Below are positions 40,801-49,740 of a DNA stretch of 64,000 bases, piece by piece. The stretch is from a virus. The stretch lies in IMG/VR virus record IMGVR_UViG_3300024324_000416, positions 1 to 64,000 of that record; one strand, 5' to 3'. The translations under genes were made by a program, and so were the position numbers. Below the pieces are notes generated by a model. It did no database searches. It saw only the letters and a program-made list of their open reading frames with translations, and had not been told where the DNA came from. Each line of letters opens with the position of its first letter. Within the stretch, counting starts at the first letter, position 1.

Positions 40801-42339
40801 TTGTACAATGGGACAAACGCAGAAAAGAAGAAAGCAACAGAACTTGGTCAAAGAATTGTTAATTTGGATTCCACGCAAATAGATCAACAGAAAAAAATTA
40901 ATGATCAAATTAAGCAGCAAAACGATTACCTGCTATCGCAAATGAAGGTGTCCAAGATGGTAACATCAATGGCAATTGAGCGTGCTGCCCTTGGCGGTAA
41001 GACTCTGAACGATCTCCAAGTTGATAACAATGTTTATAATAAAGAGGCAGCATGGATTAGGGCAACACAGATCGAACCACAGGAAGAACTTATTGAAGGA
41101 CAACAGGATCTTATTGATGGCTACGAAAGAGAAATAGATAAGGTACAAGAAGTCATTGATGGCTACGAGAGAGAAGTTGAGCACAAGCAACGCAAGATTG
41201 ATTTGATGAATCGTGAAGATGAATTGCGTATGCGTGAATCAGATATGCTTTCACACGACCTCAAACTTATGGGGTACCAGGAAGAAACAATTAATGATAC
41301 ATACAACGCAAGAATTGATGCATTAACCAAGGTACAGCAAATAAATCAAAACATTGCTAAGTCTCAGCAGACACAACTAGGATTGTCTGATGCTCTTTCC
41401 CGTGGTGATATTGGTGCTGCCGCTCAAGCCGCTGCACAGATGCAATCAGAGCAGGCAGATTTTGCAGCACAAGCATTCTCTTCTTCCCTAGAAACAGCAA
41501 GAGATTCTGCTGTAAATTCTTTGACGGGACAAGATAGTGGTCTTACTCGTGATCAAATTGATGATAGGCAACGAGTACTAGAGGAGCAGTCTTACCAAAA
41601 CAAACTTGCAACATTAGCAATTTCAGATGAGATCTACAACATTCAAGAAAAGATCTATGGGCAAGAAGTTTTGATTGAGGCACAGGAAGTTCTTATCTCA
41701 GAAGCAAACAAGAATATTCTTGGATATCAAGATCAAATTGCTTTGATTGAAGATGGTCGTCTAAAAACTATTGAGGATATTGTTAAAGAAAACGATAAGC
41801 AACTTGCTTTTGCTGAGTGGCAGATAGCAGCAGGCACAGCAGAGCACGACAAGGCAATTGGTCGGGCAGAGCAAGAGTTCAAGGCATTAGAGGACATTAA
41901 TAATCTAGAACTTAAGAGTCTAGAAATAGAAGAGGCACAGGGCGTACAGATTAAGCAAAACCTAGATCTTATGAACTCTTTCGGAAAAGCGACAGCAAGA
42001 GCAATGAAGGCCATAAAGTCAGGAGAATTTGATCCTGTTAAGTACAGCGAAAAGGTAGGAAAGCAGTCAGCAGCACTTGCCAAGCAAATGTCATCAATTT
42101 CCTTTGACGCAACCAAGTATGAGGGTATGATTGGACCAAAGACAACAGCATCTTTTAACGTATCTCAAACAGCCTCCCCAGTCTCATCTGGTATAATGGG
42201 TGGTATAGCAGGAAACGTAACAAACAACTTTATGAATAACAGCGTAAGGGTAGATGCAGCAGGAGCAAATGCCAACGAAGTAGCAGACATTGTTATCCGT
42301 AGGTTGGAAATAGACAAGACGAAGAATACAGGAGGATAG
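34852..42339 (+). CDS. Tape measure protein
   Basis: A 2495-residue protein that sets tail length and passes through the tube during DNA ejection. The N-terminal about 450 residues match TP901/lambda-type tape measures (LQTQVATLQKTMAG; MDLEREVINFKRVYGDF; LAAKAFMDLEREV). Hydrophobic segments near 540-560 (VGIGVVIPGLVMFIGLMG) and about 1190-1265 include probable membrane-inserting helices. The motif ATGG-VPGSGTGDRVPALLTPGEFVVKK (about 645-675) is a hallmark of such proteins. Long coiled-coil stretches follow to the end. No lysozyme or peptidase motif was noticed. At roughly 0.15 nm per residue the tail would be about 370 nm. Confidence 0.95.
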   Translation: MSDTDANIRINIETAKAQAQLRALQTQVATLQKTMAGTSMANMGVAGAGLAASMPQLKGFNNEIVTMASNTKLLDKSLAGASRGISDSFTTMRQSITKTGTAYDLAVQKANLLNRKYKEVGRNLDGMSTVVRSSPIKSMATDSQIATQRLSIFNRALQQGSTSILNWGKNMQWAGRQLMVGFTVPLTIAAGLAAKAFMDLEREVINFKRVYGDFDTSINETNAMADAVQELAIEMTRLGFTAKETTGLAADAAATGLVGDELLNVTRQATNLATLGMISQDQALNTMISLNSAFKIQGQELEDTVNFLNAVENQTVLALSDVTESIPLVAPVIQGLGGDIQDLAVMLTAMREGGIGANEAANALKTSLARLITPAKAARDRAGELGINLNAIVEDNEGDLMGMINSLAQAMEGLSDLDTQKLLSDLFGKRQFARMGALFTNIADDASQAQRVIELTTTSTAELAALADRELGEIAGSSTMRFTSALEQLKVAIAPIGEAVLKLITPVLEFGTKVANWFNDLGDNAKKALGFLTVGIGVVIPGLVMFIGLMGNLTGILLKGFQTILNLVPALRNLGGGAEYLSNEQLEAANAAAQLNTQESVLNSTLSAQATIVGNLVGQYNALATSMRGVPGGAGPAGKPPVKMATGGNVPGSGTGDRVPALLTPGEFVVKKSQADKHRGFLSALNGGSVKGFNEGGSVQVGGRTVPVGFDIGALDTRALEKKIAKALEWGVSEADIERIIAQSVEQGVTQGMSSKEGTKQVSEGMAKELGREGLGSRQKYNKDGELWTEKSHVMDPIRLSTKEVDAYAESIRASGDQATKAGKAQLELIDAVGASNVKVEQLGDAVLDLPSAVNQSLKGGGQMSGKAAKTALLDPDVLANTFNTQKEQWANYSTDMNLSQQEIDSGFAQIDAAQAEYEQHIRNISDDAIVVEQATTDLGENTVALNKVYEKSTQNTKGAFKEFQNEIKKGGKNIRLSLTEEGKRIAKAKGFGTKSDGVFQTSHGKVANRRTSTAAGALPDRGRRGNSAGVTNYQTVAMTQRGKAAAQAYEKGLQQELKGSDPYLAARDRNSPHPQAAIDGADDADSYEASRRAALEGSDPYTDAKQSEGLAGSPSQSNKRLEALQNKRAGTTQQAIVADQKVVAASNRQVAAQNRFATVTNVASAAMTNVAKGAKGFGKALLKGSGKLSAATGAMTGVVFAASMIPGPLQELSQQIMPATFGLMAVQQLLPLLKNPWVALAAAVVAAGVGIWYLNKTTQEAAEASAKYAKTMMGAREDIQKYSDQFGNLSNIEKEAQRKVQRETGESVDEESLSEAKGFIEAEVGKELIERVKSAQSNGGADEAARSLAQNLARQIGAGTISESLANAISYEVANAVGDQDIAIDSIMNVNEILGPNGNDYLKDPLRITTELLTSGWDMEEAMNNAGLQWDGLSWYTQVFMIAKGDGTVDLFAPQAAESAIQDLKIIEEGEAAIAEALATEAINAEEAKNQFAELAKLRSEYSSNDALKEAQTLYGDDWGDDQTIQFQERIIDSFKSSVNMELGKEKGEEFVEGINKATDDNLAAVDFLDPKSMETAKDQLENSLALWETDLGMAMGRDDTEGIAIAKAGIEEINGSLKSLRTYAEDLPNALNAVSSGLIDIEEGMDIDDLIGKWKEYKEEIPSAQWLMGQLEPEKPLYEAIFGDDALLGMPEEKANELKENMTTAMIEVTQAGGDIDDLFAMMDGDLQATAAAAKEFGHIFSEEFDNLPKKQQTDFILNFATDTLGWSDELVAWFEAQDPNTQKEFLLTVMTKYEEYGTPSAAMALADDDPWTARWIHRQNPSDLIRQGETDDDGKDPAPTKTPPTSSGSSGGSEPELDWLEQLLEDTKESKILYGKIVEEGKGSIIARKGYIQWLREKTGLTEEAIQELAKDKEARDRFKEMSKAKRDEYVQKSNNNAFRKERDDVRAREEEEAKKGTVQDELGDTLLSQTIQGNETLLTLYNGTNAEKKKATELGQRIVNLDSTQIDQQKKINDQIKQQNDYLLSQMKVSKMVTSMAIERAALGGKTLNDLQVDNNVYNKEAAWIRATQIEPQEELIEGQQDLIDGYEREIDKVQEVIDGYEREVEHKQRKIDLMNREDELRMRESDMLSHDLKLMGYQEETINDTYNARIDALTKVQQINQNIAKSQQTQLGLSDALSRGDIGAAAQAAAQMQSEQADFAAQAFSSSLETARDSAVNSLTGQDSGLTRDQIDDRQRVLEEQSYQNKLATLAISDEIYNIQEKIYGQEVLIEAQEVLISEANKNILGYQDQIALIEDGRLKTIEDIVKENDKQLAFAEWQIAAGTAEHDKAIGRAEQEFKALEDINNLELKSLEIEEAQGVQIKQNLDLMNSFGKATARAMKAIKSGEFDPVKYSEKVGKQSAALAKQMSSISFDATKYEGMIGPKTTASFNVSQTASPVSSGIMGGIAGNVTNNFMNNSVRVDAAGANANEVADIVIRRLEIDKTKNTGG
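42187..42197 (+). promoter_or_regulatory. Possible promoter inside the tape-measure 3-prime end
   Basis: TCTGGTATAAT inside the coding sequence (S-G-I-M), 144 nt before ATG 42341. One base from the late consensus; it could raise distal-tail expression or be chance. Confidence 0.35.
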
Positions 42340-42340
42340 A

Positions 42341-42991
42341 ATGGCTGGACTATATGGACCCACAGTTACAACTGGCTTGGGAAACTCCTACATTGATAAT
42401 CGCAAACGCTGGAACCGACCACAGGCTATGTTGTGGTCAAACAATCCTGGCGAGGTTGTGAAGTCTGGTCAGTATTCTGGATCAACATATCCTTTGGGGC
42501 AAGAAGGGGTAGACTTCATCGTTGTCTCTGATCATAGCAGATCCCCTATCTCAATGGACTTTCAAAGAATAGAAAATAGAATGCGTATGGTAAATGGTAA
42601 TATGAGGTCATACCATACAGCAGACAAGTTAGCAATCAACTGTTCTTGGGGATTGCTGCCTTCACGATCATATCACAACAAAACAACATACGCTATGGAT
42701 GGATCACGCACACCCGCAGGAGGATGTGAGTATACAGCAGACGGAGGTGCTGGTGGGGTAGATATGGTAAATTGGTACAGAAATACCAAAGGACCAATGT
42801 GGGTGTTTCTGTCATACGATAACTTTGATAAGTATGTTGACGAGAATGGAACTCCAAGTGGAAACGAAATGGAAATGCTAAACTATTTCCCTGATAGGTA
42901 TCAGATGTTCTTTTCCTCATTTAACTTCTCTATTGAGAAGCGGGGCATTTACGATATGTGGAATGTATCTGTGAGTCTGGACGAAGCATAA
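42341..42991 (+). CDS. Distal tail protein (Dit-like)
   Basis: A 216-residue protein directly after the tape measure (GGAGG at 42331-42335 before ATG 42341). Position and size fit a Dit hub that closes the tail tube and anchors receptor-binding parts. Visible features are a beta-rich N-terminus (FIVVSDHSRSPISMDFQRIE) and a C-terminal FSSFNFSIEKRGIYDMWNVS strand set. Stop overlaps next ATG (TAATG). Confidence 0.65.
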   Translation: MAGLYGPTVTTGLGNSYIDNRKRWNRPQAMLWSNNPGEVVKSGQYSGSTYPLGQEGVDFIVVSDHSRSPISMDFQRIENRMRMVNGNMRSYHTADKLAINCSWGLLPSRSYHNKTTYAMDGSRTPAGGCEYTADGGAGGVDMVNWYRNTKGPMWVFLSYDNFDKYVDENGTPSGNEMEMLNYFPDRYQMFFSSFNFSIEKRGIYDMWNVSVSLDEA

Positions 42992-45900
42992 TGTACGGAG
43001 AAGAAGATTTTCAGAATTACATGAAAACATCTCACACTATCGAAACAGATAGTCGTGTGATAGCAGAATGGAATATGAACATTCCAGGTAATATTCAGGC
43101 AGTAGGCAACTATGAGGTTAGGAACGGCAACGTAGTTGAGAATGCCCCCAATGCTACAGACAGCAATACAGTTGTCACCAGTCAATACTACCAAGAAGGA
43201 GCAAGCACACCTACTCAATTTACAGACAATCGTGAGCGTATGCGTTTGCTGTACTCACTTTCAGAGTGCATAACCCCCAACCGCCCTCGTAGCGGTATCA
43301 ACAAGCCATTGTACCTAGGGTACACAACATCAGACACAATATCGGCACAATACATTAATAATTATGGTAGTTTTATTGCAGAGCGTCCAAGGTATTACAT
43401 GGGCTCACGCTTTGACTCATTTAAGTATTGGACTTCATACCGTGTTGATAAGATCGGTAAGGAGCGAGGTATCTCTAATGAGGATGGAACCATTGATGAC
43501 GTTGCCCCCTATGTTATGTACAAGAGTCCTGTCCCTGCAAATCGCATCGTAATAAAGATGCAAACAAATGTGGGAGAAAAAAACCTTGGGCCATTCCGTG
43601 TAGGAGATGACCTCATACAAGATCCTTTGTTTGGTTCAGAAAATGCTACAGTACCTACTAGTTGGTATGTACAGTTGCGAGTCAATGGAGATTGGGAAAC
43701 AGTAAAGACTCTTACAGACTCAAACATTCCTAGTGATGGATATGTGGAATTAGGTTTTGGTTATTCTTTGGGGGAGGACGCAAAGATTGTTGGCATCATG
43801 CCTACCCCCAATGCTCTACCAAATACAGCAGAAGAAGGAGACACATACTGGGTAGAATCCGCATCAGCGTACTACAAGTACAACAGACCAGAGTGGAAGG
43901 TAGTAGAACCAATTGAAGGATGGGACGTTATAGATGCTACACTACGAGACACAACCCCTGTAGCAAGCGACCTTGTAAGAAATGAGATTACTGATAAGGA
44001 AGTGCAATATATTGAGGGCATCCGTATTGTAGTCACAAACATGAACAAGCCAAACCAAACCTTTGATCTTATTGAAATGTCACCACGATTGGTAGCAGAT
44101 CTAACAAATAGAGTTATGACCTTTAACGTGTCTAAGATTCTTGGAGATTTAGCAAACAGCCCCTTGCCTGTCGGCAAGTTGCTTGCTTCTACTGGAACTA
44201 TGGGAATAAACAACAATGATGCTGCATTCTCCTACGAGAATACTGATAGCCTGCTATGTATTACAAATGCAGGAAAGATTGTAGACACAGTAATGCACAC
44301 AAAAATTAAGGTAACTTTCTATGATGTTGTAAAGAATGTGATTGTGTCTAATGAAAGCGCATTGGGTAAAATACAAACAGAGGAACAAAACGTTCACATT
44401 CCTATCAAGACCTTGTACTCTGATGGCTTCCCTCAATCGACTGGTCAGTTTGATACCGTAGATGTTACATTACGAGACAAGTACAGTTTCTTGGAAAGTG
44501 AGAAAGCACCAGAATTGTTCTTGCAGGATATCTCTCTATCCTTTGCTATCGTAATGCTGCTTGACCATATAGGTTTTACAAACTACAAGTTCTACCGATT
44601 GGAAAATGAGCAAGACGACATTATCCCATTCTTCTTTGTTTCTTCTGGCAAAAACGTAGCAGAGATTTTGCAACAACTTGCTACCGCCAGCCAATGTGCT
44701 ATGTGGTTTGATGAGGAAAACAACCTTTGTGTTGGTACTCGTGAGTGGCTGTTCTCTAATCAAAGAGAAGCCGTTGGTGTCTTGCGTGCAGAAAATGATG
44801 AGGAGGGATTGGCTAACGTCATAAGTATTGCGTCAAGAGAAAAGAAGGTAGTAAACAACGGAAGCATCTCATTTACTGAACGGTACATTCAAAGAGAGTT
44901 CGAAACAATAAAGCAAGCATTCCATACGTCAAGATGGAAGAACTGGACATACAAGCCTGTGCTACTTTGGGAGATTGCTCCTGATGAAACATTGCGAACA
45001 TACAATACCGTATCTAAAGAAGGTAGCATCTACTCCTTGAGTGCTCTCCCCTTATCAGAGGATATTACAGATCAAGAGCCACAGGTTGTTGGTGGAGAAA
45101 TAGTAAATAACGTAATGGAGTTTGGTGAGGGCATTACTTGGCTGGGGCGAGCCAACGGATACTTTTATGCTAACGGAGAGATTATTAGGTTTGATGCTAT
45201 TGAATTTTCTATATCTGGACTAGGAACTAGGTGGGTCACAGACAACGATGACTACCAGGGATACTTAGCAGACTTGCCATTTGGGGGCAAGATCTATGCC
45301 ACAGGTCGTGTGCGTATTTGGGCAGAGCCAACCTATGATCAAAACGGAAACTATGTTTCTATCAACGCTCATGGTCGTGGTCAATTTGGTACGCCAATTG
45401 TAGAGCACAAAGCAGGGCTAAACGAATACTGGACAGACAACACAAACTGCTACGGTTTGCAAATGGATTCATCATACTTGTACTCCCCTGACCACATTCG
45501 CAAATATCCTTTAGGTATGGATAATGCTATCTCGGCTATGGATGATAGCGTCCATCTTAATGCTAGAAACTCAGACAGGACTAGCGTTATCAAAAACTTT
45601 TTAGCAGATACATTCCAGACGGAACAGGAAAACTTTAGATTTAACTCAACCAACAGAGGAACGGTACAGGCTTCTTCACTTGTATTTACTGGCCCCAAAG
45701 ACTTTGAAGATCGTGGAGACAACCAAGCCAAAACCGCAGACAACCTAACATATATCTTGAAGGACTTTGGTGCCGAAGCCCCATATCATCACTACGGCAC
45801 TCGCATGAGAATTATTGGAGAGATTCTCTCTAACTCTAACACTAAGCAAACTGCCGTGGGGCAGAGTGAATATGTAACGCTACAACCAGACAACCCATCT

Positions 45901-47478
45901 GAGCAGGTTAACATTGTGGGTGGTGGAGGTGGCCTAGCCATTCAGGTAGATCCAACTACAAGTGGTGGGTACTTCTATGAATTGGTGGCCCTATCAGAGG
46001 ACGGCAACCCCAAGAATCCAGCCAACCCAACATACAACGCTACAGTAACCATGACCCCAGACAGAGGAACATCTAAGGTAGTCATCTCAACAGGTGTTGA
46101 GCACAACATAGAAGAAGCAGATAGGTTTGTAGTAACGTACAATGGCTCAGATCCATCACTTAAAGCACTATCTGGGGAGTGGACAGCAGAGGCGGTAGAG
46201 GTTAAGCAAGGAAAGGTACGCATTCGTATTGATGGAGAATACAGTTACAACGGTGCGGAGACAGTAAAGATCCAGAAGATTGGTTCTGGTGCAGTTACAC
46301 TATCTAACATATTCTTTTACAAAATGCAAGAGAAAGATGGCGAGATGATCCCCTTGGTTATGTGGGAAGGTCTTGCAGAGATCTTGGTAAATGAAGGAAA
46401 GTTTACAGAGAGTTTCAGGATATCAACAAACGAAAAAGAAACCATCTATGATATGGGTGTAGAATTTAAGGACACATCTAACTCTCGCACATTCTATCTA
46501 TACTTAAACAACAAGCAAATTGCTACTGTCACAGACGACGATCCAATTCAAAGGCCAAGAAACACTTGTGCCATGTTTGTAAGAGGAAAAGCAAAGTGTA
46601 TGTTCAGCAACATCTATGCCTTGACTGAGAGAATATCCGAAAACCCATCTGCGGTGGCAGCAAATAATATCTCTGATGTTTTTGGAACAAAGAGCATTAC
46701 TCAAACAGAGTCAATTAGAAAGTATGGAATCTCTGGAATGGTTCGTGAGTCCTACCTATCAGGAATCAAGACCGAAGGTGCCCCAGACTATCAAATGTAT
46801 TTTGATGAGTTTGGAACCATTATGCGAGAGTGTGCCTATATAGAGGCCAAGTACGATCAGGCATATCCAGCACTTGCCGCTATGCTGGCTTCTCCAATTA
46901 GTAATGCAAAGGGGTACAGCACTTCTGGCTTCATAGCAGGAGCATATGGAGCAGAGTTTTTGGTATTCAATAACACAGACACAGCATTGCAACTTGACGC
47001 AGATAGTGGCAACTTCTTGAGAATTATTGGAGTGTCCTTTACACAAGACACAACAAAAGAACTTACCGTAGACGATTACTACGGCAAGGTAGGAGACTTG
47101 TCCAAACTAAATAATCCAGACACAAATGTTTCTGCCCAAGAGTACCGTGAGAAGTATAATCAAATTATTACATCTCGTAGTAAGTATGGTGTAAAAGATT
47201 TCGATGGTATGAGTAGTGATTACATCCAAAACACGGCACAGGCAGAAAATATGATAGGGTGGATTATGAGCAAAACAATGGAGCCAAAGCAAATGATTGG
47301 TATCAATGCCTTTGGTTTGCAGCACACAGAGTTGGGCGATATCTATACCCTCAACTACAAGGTTCTAGATGGTGTTGATGCCATTTCCAATGAAGAGAAA
47401 AGGTTTGTAACATATCAGGTTGATTACGGTAAAACTGAGCAAGGCGTAAATATGTCTTTGTATTTGGTGGAGGTGTAA
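42991..47478 (+). CDS. Large tail hub/tip protein
   Basis: A 1495-residue protein from ATG 42991 (an upstream start at 42958 would overlap the Dit gene). By position it is the tail-associated hub/tip (Tal-like). N-terminal region: YGEEDFQNYMKTSHTIETDS and hub-like beta strands to about 560 (EVRNGNVVENAPN, VIAEWNMNIPG). A later region (about 970-1200) contains GGGGGLAIQVDPTTSGGYFYELVAL and FYLYLNNKQIATVTDDD, which look like jelly-roll glycan-binding domains. No lysozyme or peptidase signature was found by eye. It probably contacts the host surface and triggers ejection. Confidence 0.7.
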   Translation: MYGEEDFQNYMKTSHTIETDSRVIAEWNMNIPGNIQAVGNYEVRNGNVVENAPNATDSNTVVTSQYYQEGASTPTQFTDNRERMRLLYSLSECITPNRPRSGINKPLYLGYTTSDTISAQYINNYGSFIAERPRYYMGSRFDSFKYWTSYRVDKIGKERGISNEDGTIDDVAPYVMYKSPVPANRIVIKMQTNVGEKNLGPFRVGDDLIQDPLFGSENATVPTSWYVQLRVNGDWETVKTLTDSNIPSDGYVELGFGYSLGEDAKIVGIMPTPNALPNTAEEGDTYWVESASAYYKYNRPEWKVVEPIEGWDVIDATLRDTTPVASDLVRNEITDKEVQYIEGIRIVVTNMNKPNQTFDLIEMSPRLVADLTNRVMTFNVSKILGDLANSPLPVGKLLASTGTMGINNNDAAFSYENTDSLLCITNAGKIVDTVMHTKIKVTFYDVVKNVIVSNESALGKIQTEEQNVHIPIKTLYSDGFPQSTGQFDTVDVTLRDKYSFLESEKAPELFLQDISLSFAIVMLLDHIGFTNYKFYRLENEQDDIIPFFFVSSGKNVAEILQQLATASQCAMWFDEENNLCVGTREWLFSNQREAVGVLRAENDEEGLANVISIASREKKVVNNGSISFTERYIQREFETIKQAFHTSRWKNWTYKPVLLWEIAPDETLRTYNTVSKEGSIYSLSALPLSEDITDQEPQVVGGEIVNNVMEFGEGITWLGRANGYFYANGEIIRFDAIEFSISGLGTRWVTDNDDYQGYLADLPFGGKIYATGRVRIWAEPTYDQNGNYVSINAHGRGQFGTPIVEHKAGLNEYWTDNTNCYGLQMDSSYLYSPDHIRKYPLGMDNAISAMDDSVHLNARNSDRTSVIKNFLADTFQTEQENFRFNSTNRGTVQASSLVFTGPKDFEDRGDNQAKTADNLTYILKDFGAEAPYHHYGTRMRIIGEILSNSNTKQTAVGQSEYVTLQPDNPSEQVNIVGGGGGLAIQVDPTTSGGYFYELVALSEDGNPKNPANPTYNATVTMTPDRGTSKVVISTGVEHNIEEADRFVVTYNGSDPSLKALSGEWTAEAVEVKQGKVRIRIDGEYSYNGAETVKIQKIGSGAVTLSNIFFYKMQEKDGEMIPLVMWEGLAEILVNEGKFTESFRISTNEKETIYDMGVEFKDTSNSRTFYLYLNNKQIATVTDDDPIQRPRNTCAMFVRGKAKCMFSNIYALTERISENPSAVAANNISDVFGTKSITQTESIRKYGISGMVRESYLSGIKTEGAPDYQMYFDEFGTIMRECAYIEAKYDQAYPALAAMLASPISNAKGYSTSGFIAGAYGAEFLVFNNTDTALQLDADSGNFLRIIGVSFTQDTTKELTVDDYYGKVGDLSKLNNPDTNVSAQEYREKYNQIITSRSKYGVKDFDGMSSDYIQNTAQAENMIGWIMSKTMEPKQMIGINAFGLQHTELGDIYTLNYKVLDGVDAISNEEKRFVTYQVDYGKTEQGVNMSLYLVEV

Positions 47479-47479
47479 G

Positions 47480-48088
47480 ATGGCTACCTATGCTGAATTG
47501 CAAGCAGCCCTACAACGAGAGCACGAGCATTGGAAGGCTACTGGTGAAAGTAGAACAGCAGAGTCTACAAGGCTAAGAAACTGGTGGGCAGGGTATCAAG
47601 CCCCAGCCCCAGCACCCGCACCACCTCCTGCTCCACCACCCCCTCCACCTCCCCCACCTAAGGGACAGGATGCTATAACCGCTAATGTGCAGGTTGGAGA
47701 TACAAACATAGTTACTTGGACCAAGACTGATATGTCTGTGTCTCAATTGGAGGAACTATATTTTCAAGATGTTGGCGGCACCGAAATTCTTTCTGTAGCA
47801 AGGCACGACAATATCAATGGAGAAGAGACAGCATACCGATACCTAGGCAATGTTGATGAGTTGCAGATGCAGTTCAACAGCCTAAACCTTATGCTAAACA
47901 ATGATATTAGAAACATCTTCAACAAGTTTGCTATTGATATGTCCAAGAGAATCCCTGACCTAGAGGCAGCCGTAGAGAGCGATACCACAGGGTTTGTGGT
48001 ATACTTAGATAGTGTCAATGAGGATGAATATGTCCAACTTGAAGTTGCAACAGAGCACGAATTAATACAATTGGAGGTAAACCCATGA
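47480..48088 (+). CDS. Minor tail protein with polyproline linker
   Basis: A 202-residue protein: helical N-terminus (ELQAALQREHEHWKATGESR), a strongly Pro/Ala-rich linker (about 38-58, PPPAPPPPPPPPP), then a C-terminal domain (about 60-202) with helical pieces (LEELYFQDVGGTEIL; LDEL-QMQFNSLNLML). The linker suggests an extended spacer between tail and a binding domain. ATGA overlap with the next gene. Function in the tail is inferred from context. Confidence 0.6.
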   Translation: MATYAELQAALQREHEHWKATGESRTAESTRLRNWWAGYQAPAPAPAPPPAPPPPPPPPPKGQDAITANVQVGDTNIVTWTKTDMSVSQLEELYFQDVGGTEILSVARHDNINGEETAYRYLGNVDELQMQFNSLNLMLNNDIRNIFNKFAIDMSKRIPDLEAAVESDTTGFVVYLDSVNEDEYVQLEVATEHELIQLEVNP

Positions 48089-49137
48089 TCACCAATAACG
48101 GCAAAGACCTTATTGGAAAGTACCTATTGGGTCAGGTTCCCTCCTATGCCTCCTATATATCTTTTGGTTGCGGGGCCGATCCTTTGGAACTAGCCAAGGG
48201 AGATGAGACAGAAATGAAGTTTGAGATGTTCCGTGTTCCTATTTCGGCAAGGTCTTTGCTAGGAGATCAAATCTCTTTTGCTGCTGAGATTCCCTTTGAT
48301 CCTCGCTACCGCATTACAGAGGTTGGGGTATGGTCAGATGGCTCAAATGCCCTCTCACAGAGCGATAGCCGACTTATCTTCTCCTTTGTGGATAGTGAGA
48401 ACTGGAAGATTTATGATGCCGATCCTAACGTTCCCATTTCTATTCCTGTAGTTGCTGACCCTCTATCGGAAAAGACACTTGCTGATGAGGATGGGGTCAT
48501 TCGTGTTGTAGATGAAGTGTTCTGGTGCAATGCCTCTAACCAAACCCTTGTCCACAAAGTAACAAGCGGCTATGATCGCAGAGATGAAGGAGCAAGGTTC
48601 CTAAATCAGACTCTATTTGTTCGTGGCGATACGCAGAAGAAGATCTACATCGACGGTCGTAACGTAGACCTATCACAAAACTCACCAGAGGATTTGCTTA
48701 AATTGGCGGTAGCCCTACACAAGACAACACCTGAGGAGCCTACCACAACAAACTTTACCCCACCAACAATTACTTTAAGGTTTATGCGTGACCCAGGCAA
48801 CCCCACATCAGGTTTCGCAGAATTCACCGTACAGCCAAATCTTACAGATGAAGATGACTCAACAACATACAAAAAGTATCAGGTTCTAGAGCAGAAACTA
48901 GACGATCTAATCTACTCCGCAAACTTTACCTGGAAAGAAACACGATGGGTGGAAATGGAAATATCAAACGGTAGTGCAGATTGGTATCTAGCATTCGATG
49001 CAATGCGCTTTGATAATAAAACCACCCCAAACCCCCTATATGTTATGTCTGGATACACCGTCCCAGATGAGATTGTCAACAAGATCGCTGGTTCTAACTC
49101 ATTCCTAGAATTTAGATTTGGTCTAGAGGTTATGTAA
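48085..49137 (+). CDS. Minor tail protein
   Basis: A 350-residue protein. The N-terminus (ITNNGKDLIGKYLLGQVPSY) is a pattern frequent in actinophage minor tail proteins, followed by AYISFG-type strands and beta-rich domains; the C-terminus has LRFMRDPGNPTSGFAEFTV and WVEMEISNGSADWYL. No enzyme motif. Probably a baseplate or fibre subunit. Stop overlaps the next ATG (TAATG). Confidence 0.6.
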   Translation: MITNNGKDLIGKYLLGQVPSYASYISFGCGADPLELAKGDETEMKFEMFRVPISARSLLGDQISFAAEIPFDPRYRITEVGVWSDGSNALSQSDSRLIFSFVDSENWKIYDADPNVPISIPVVADPLSEKTLADEDGVIRVVDEVFWCNASNQTLVHKVTSGYDRRDEGARFLNQTLFVRGDTQKKIYIDGRNVDLSQNSPEDLLKLAVALHKTTPEEPTTTNFTPPTITLRFMRDPGNPTSGFAEFTVQPNLTDEDDSTTYKKYQVLEQKLDDLIYSANFTWKETRWVEMEISNGSADWYLAFDAMRFDNKTTPNPLYVMSGYTVPDEIVNKIAGSNSFLEFRFGLEVM

Positions 49138-49289
49138 TGTCTAAAAAAGTAGAAGTAAAGTACGAAGATATGCCTGAGGTTCCAGAGGACTATTTCATGG
49201 TCAGAGCCCGTGTGGTATCTCTTGATGAGAACCGCACCTCCCATTGGGTATATTTCACGGTTCCCAATCCCAACCCTAGTGTGGTATAA
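49137..49289 (+). CDS. Small tail-region protein (50 aa) ending in a promoter
   Basis: ATG 49137 overlaps the previous stop. The product is a small beta-strand-like protein (YFMVRARVVSLDENRTSHWV, VYFTVPNPNPSVV). Its last codons AGT GTG GTA TAA lie inside the late promoter at 49280, so its stop codon is part of the -10 box. Function unknown; probably a tail accessory. Confidence 0.6.
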   Translation: MSKKVEVKYEDMPEVPEDYFMVRARVVSLDENRTSHWVYFTVPNPNPSVV

Positions 49290-49290
49290 T
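49280..49290 (+). promoter_or_regulatory. Late-type promoter overlapping a stop codon, leaderless
   Basis: Exact TGTGGTATAAT, -10 at 49285-49290; TAA 49287-49289 ends the upstream ORF; 6 nt later ATG 49297. -35 position TCCCAA, no match. Confidence 0.85.
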
Positions 49291-49296
49291 AGGACT

Positions 49297-49740
49297 ATGG
49301 CTAGAGTACCCTTACCCGAAAGAGGACAACCACTAGACGTTGCCTATATCTATTCCCTTGCATCTGCCATCAATGATTTGGCGGTACAGGTTTCGGATAA
49401 TGCTACAAACTACTCAACAATCTATACTACTACAATGGGTAATCAAAACTTTAAAACAAGTGAATTGAAGTTTATTACAGCCACAGAGCAGGTTGTGAGT
49501 GGCGAGTCAGTTATTGCTGATACTACAAAAGATTTATCTTTCAACTTTCCTACAGACTACAAGTACATTCCCGTAGTTACAGTAAGCCCTGTGAACGTGG
49601 GAAAGAACAACTACGGAAATAACATAATTGTGTCGATCAAGGAGGTTACGACAAGTCGTGTTGACTACACGGTTCGGTACAACGTTACTGGATCTGTTTC
49701 CCTGTCAGTTAATATTGTAGCGGTAGGAATTCCTCAGTAA
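49297..49740 (+). CDS. Putative baseplate/fibre protein (147 aa)
   Basis: Leaderless start at ATG 49297. The N-terminus (ERGQPLDVAYIYSLASAINDLA) resembles the LN/N-L attachment modules of the fibre array, and the C-terminal about 90 residues look like a single beta-sandwich (LSFNFPTDYKYIPVVTVSPV; YTVRYNVTGSVSLSVNIVAV), a typical H-type receptor-binding domain of phage fibres. Stop overlaps the next ATG (TAATG). Confidence 0.6.
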   Translation: MARVPLPERGQPLDVAYIYSLASAINDLAVQVSDNATNYSTIYTTTMGNQNFKTSELKFITATEQVVSGESVIADTTKDLSFNFPTDYKYIPVVTVSPVNVGKNNYGNNIIVSIKEVTTSRVDYTVRYNVTGSVSLSVNIVAVGIPQ

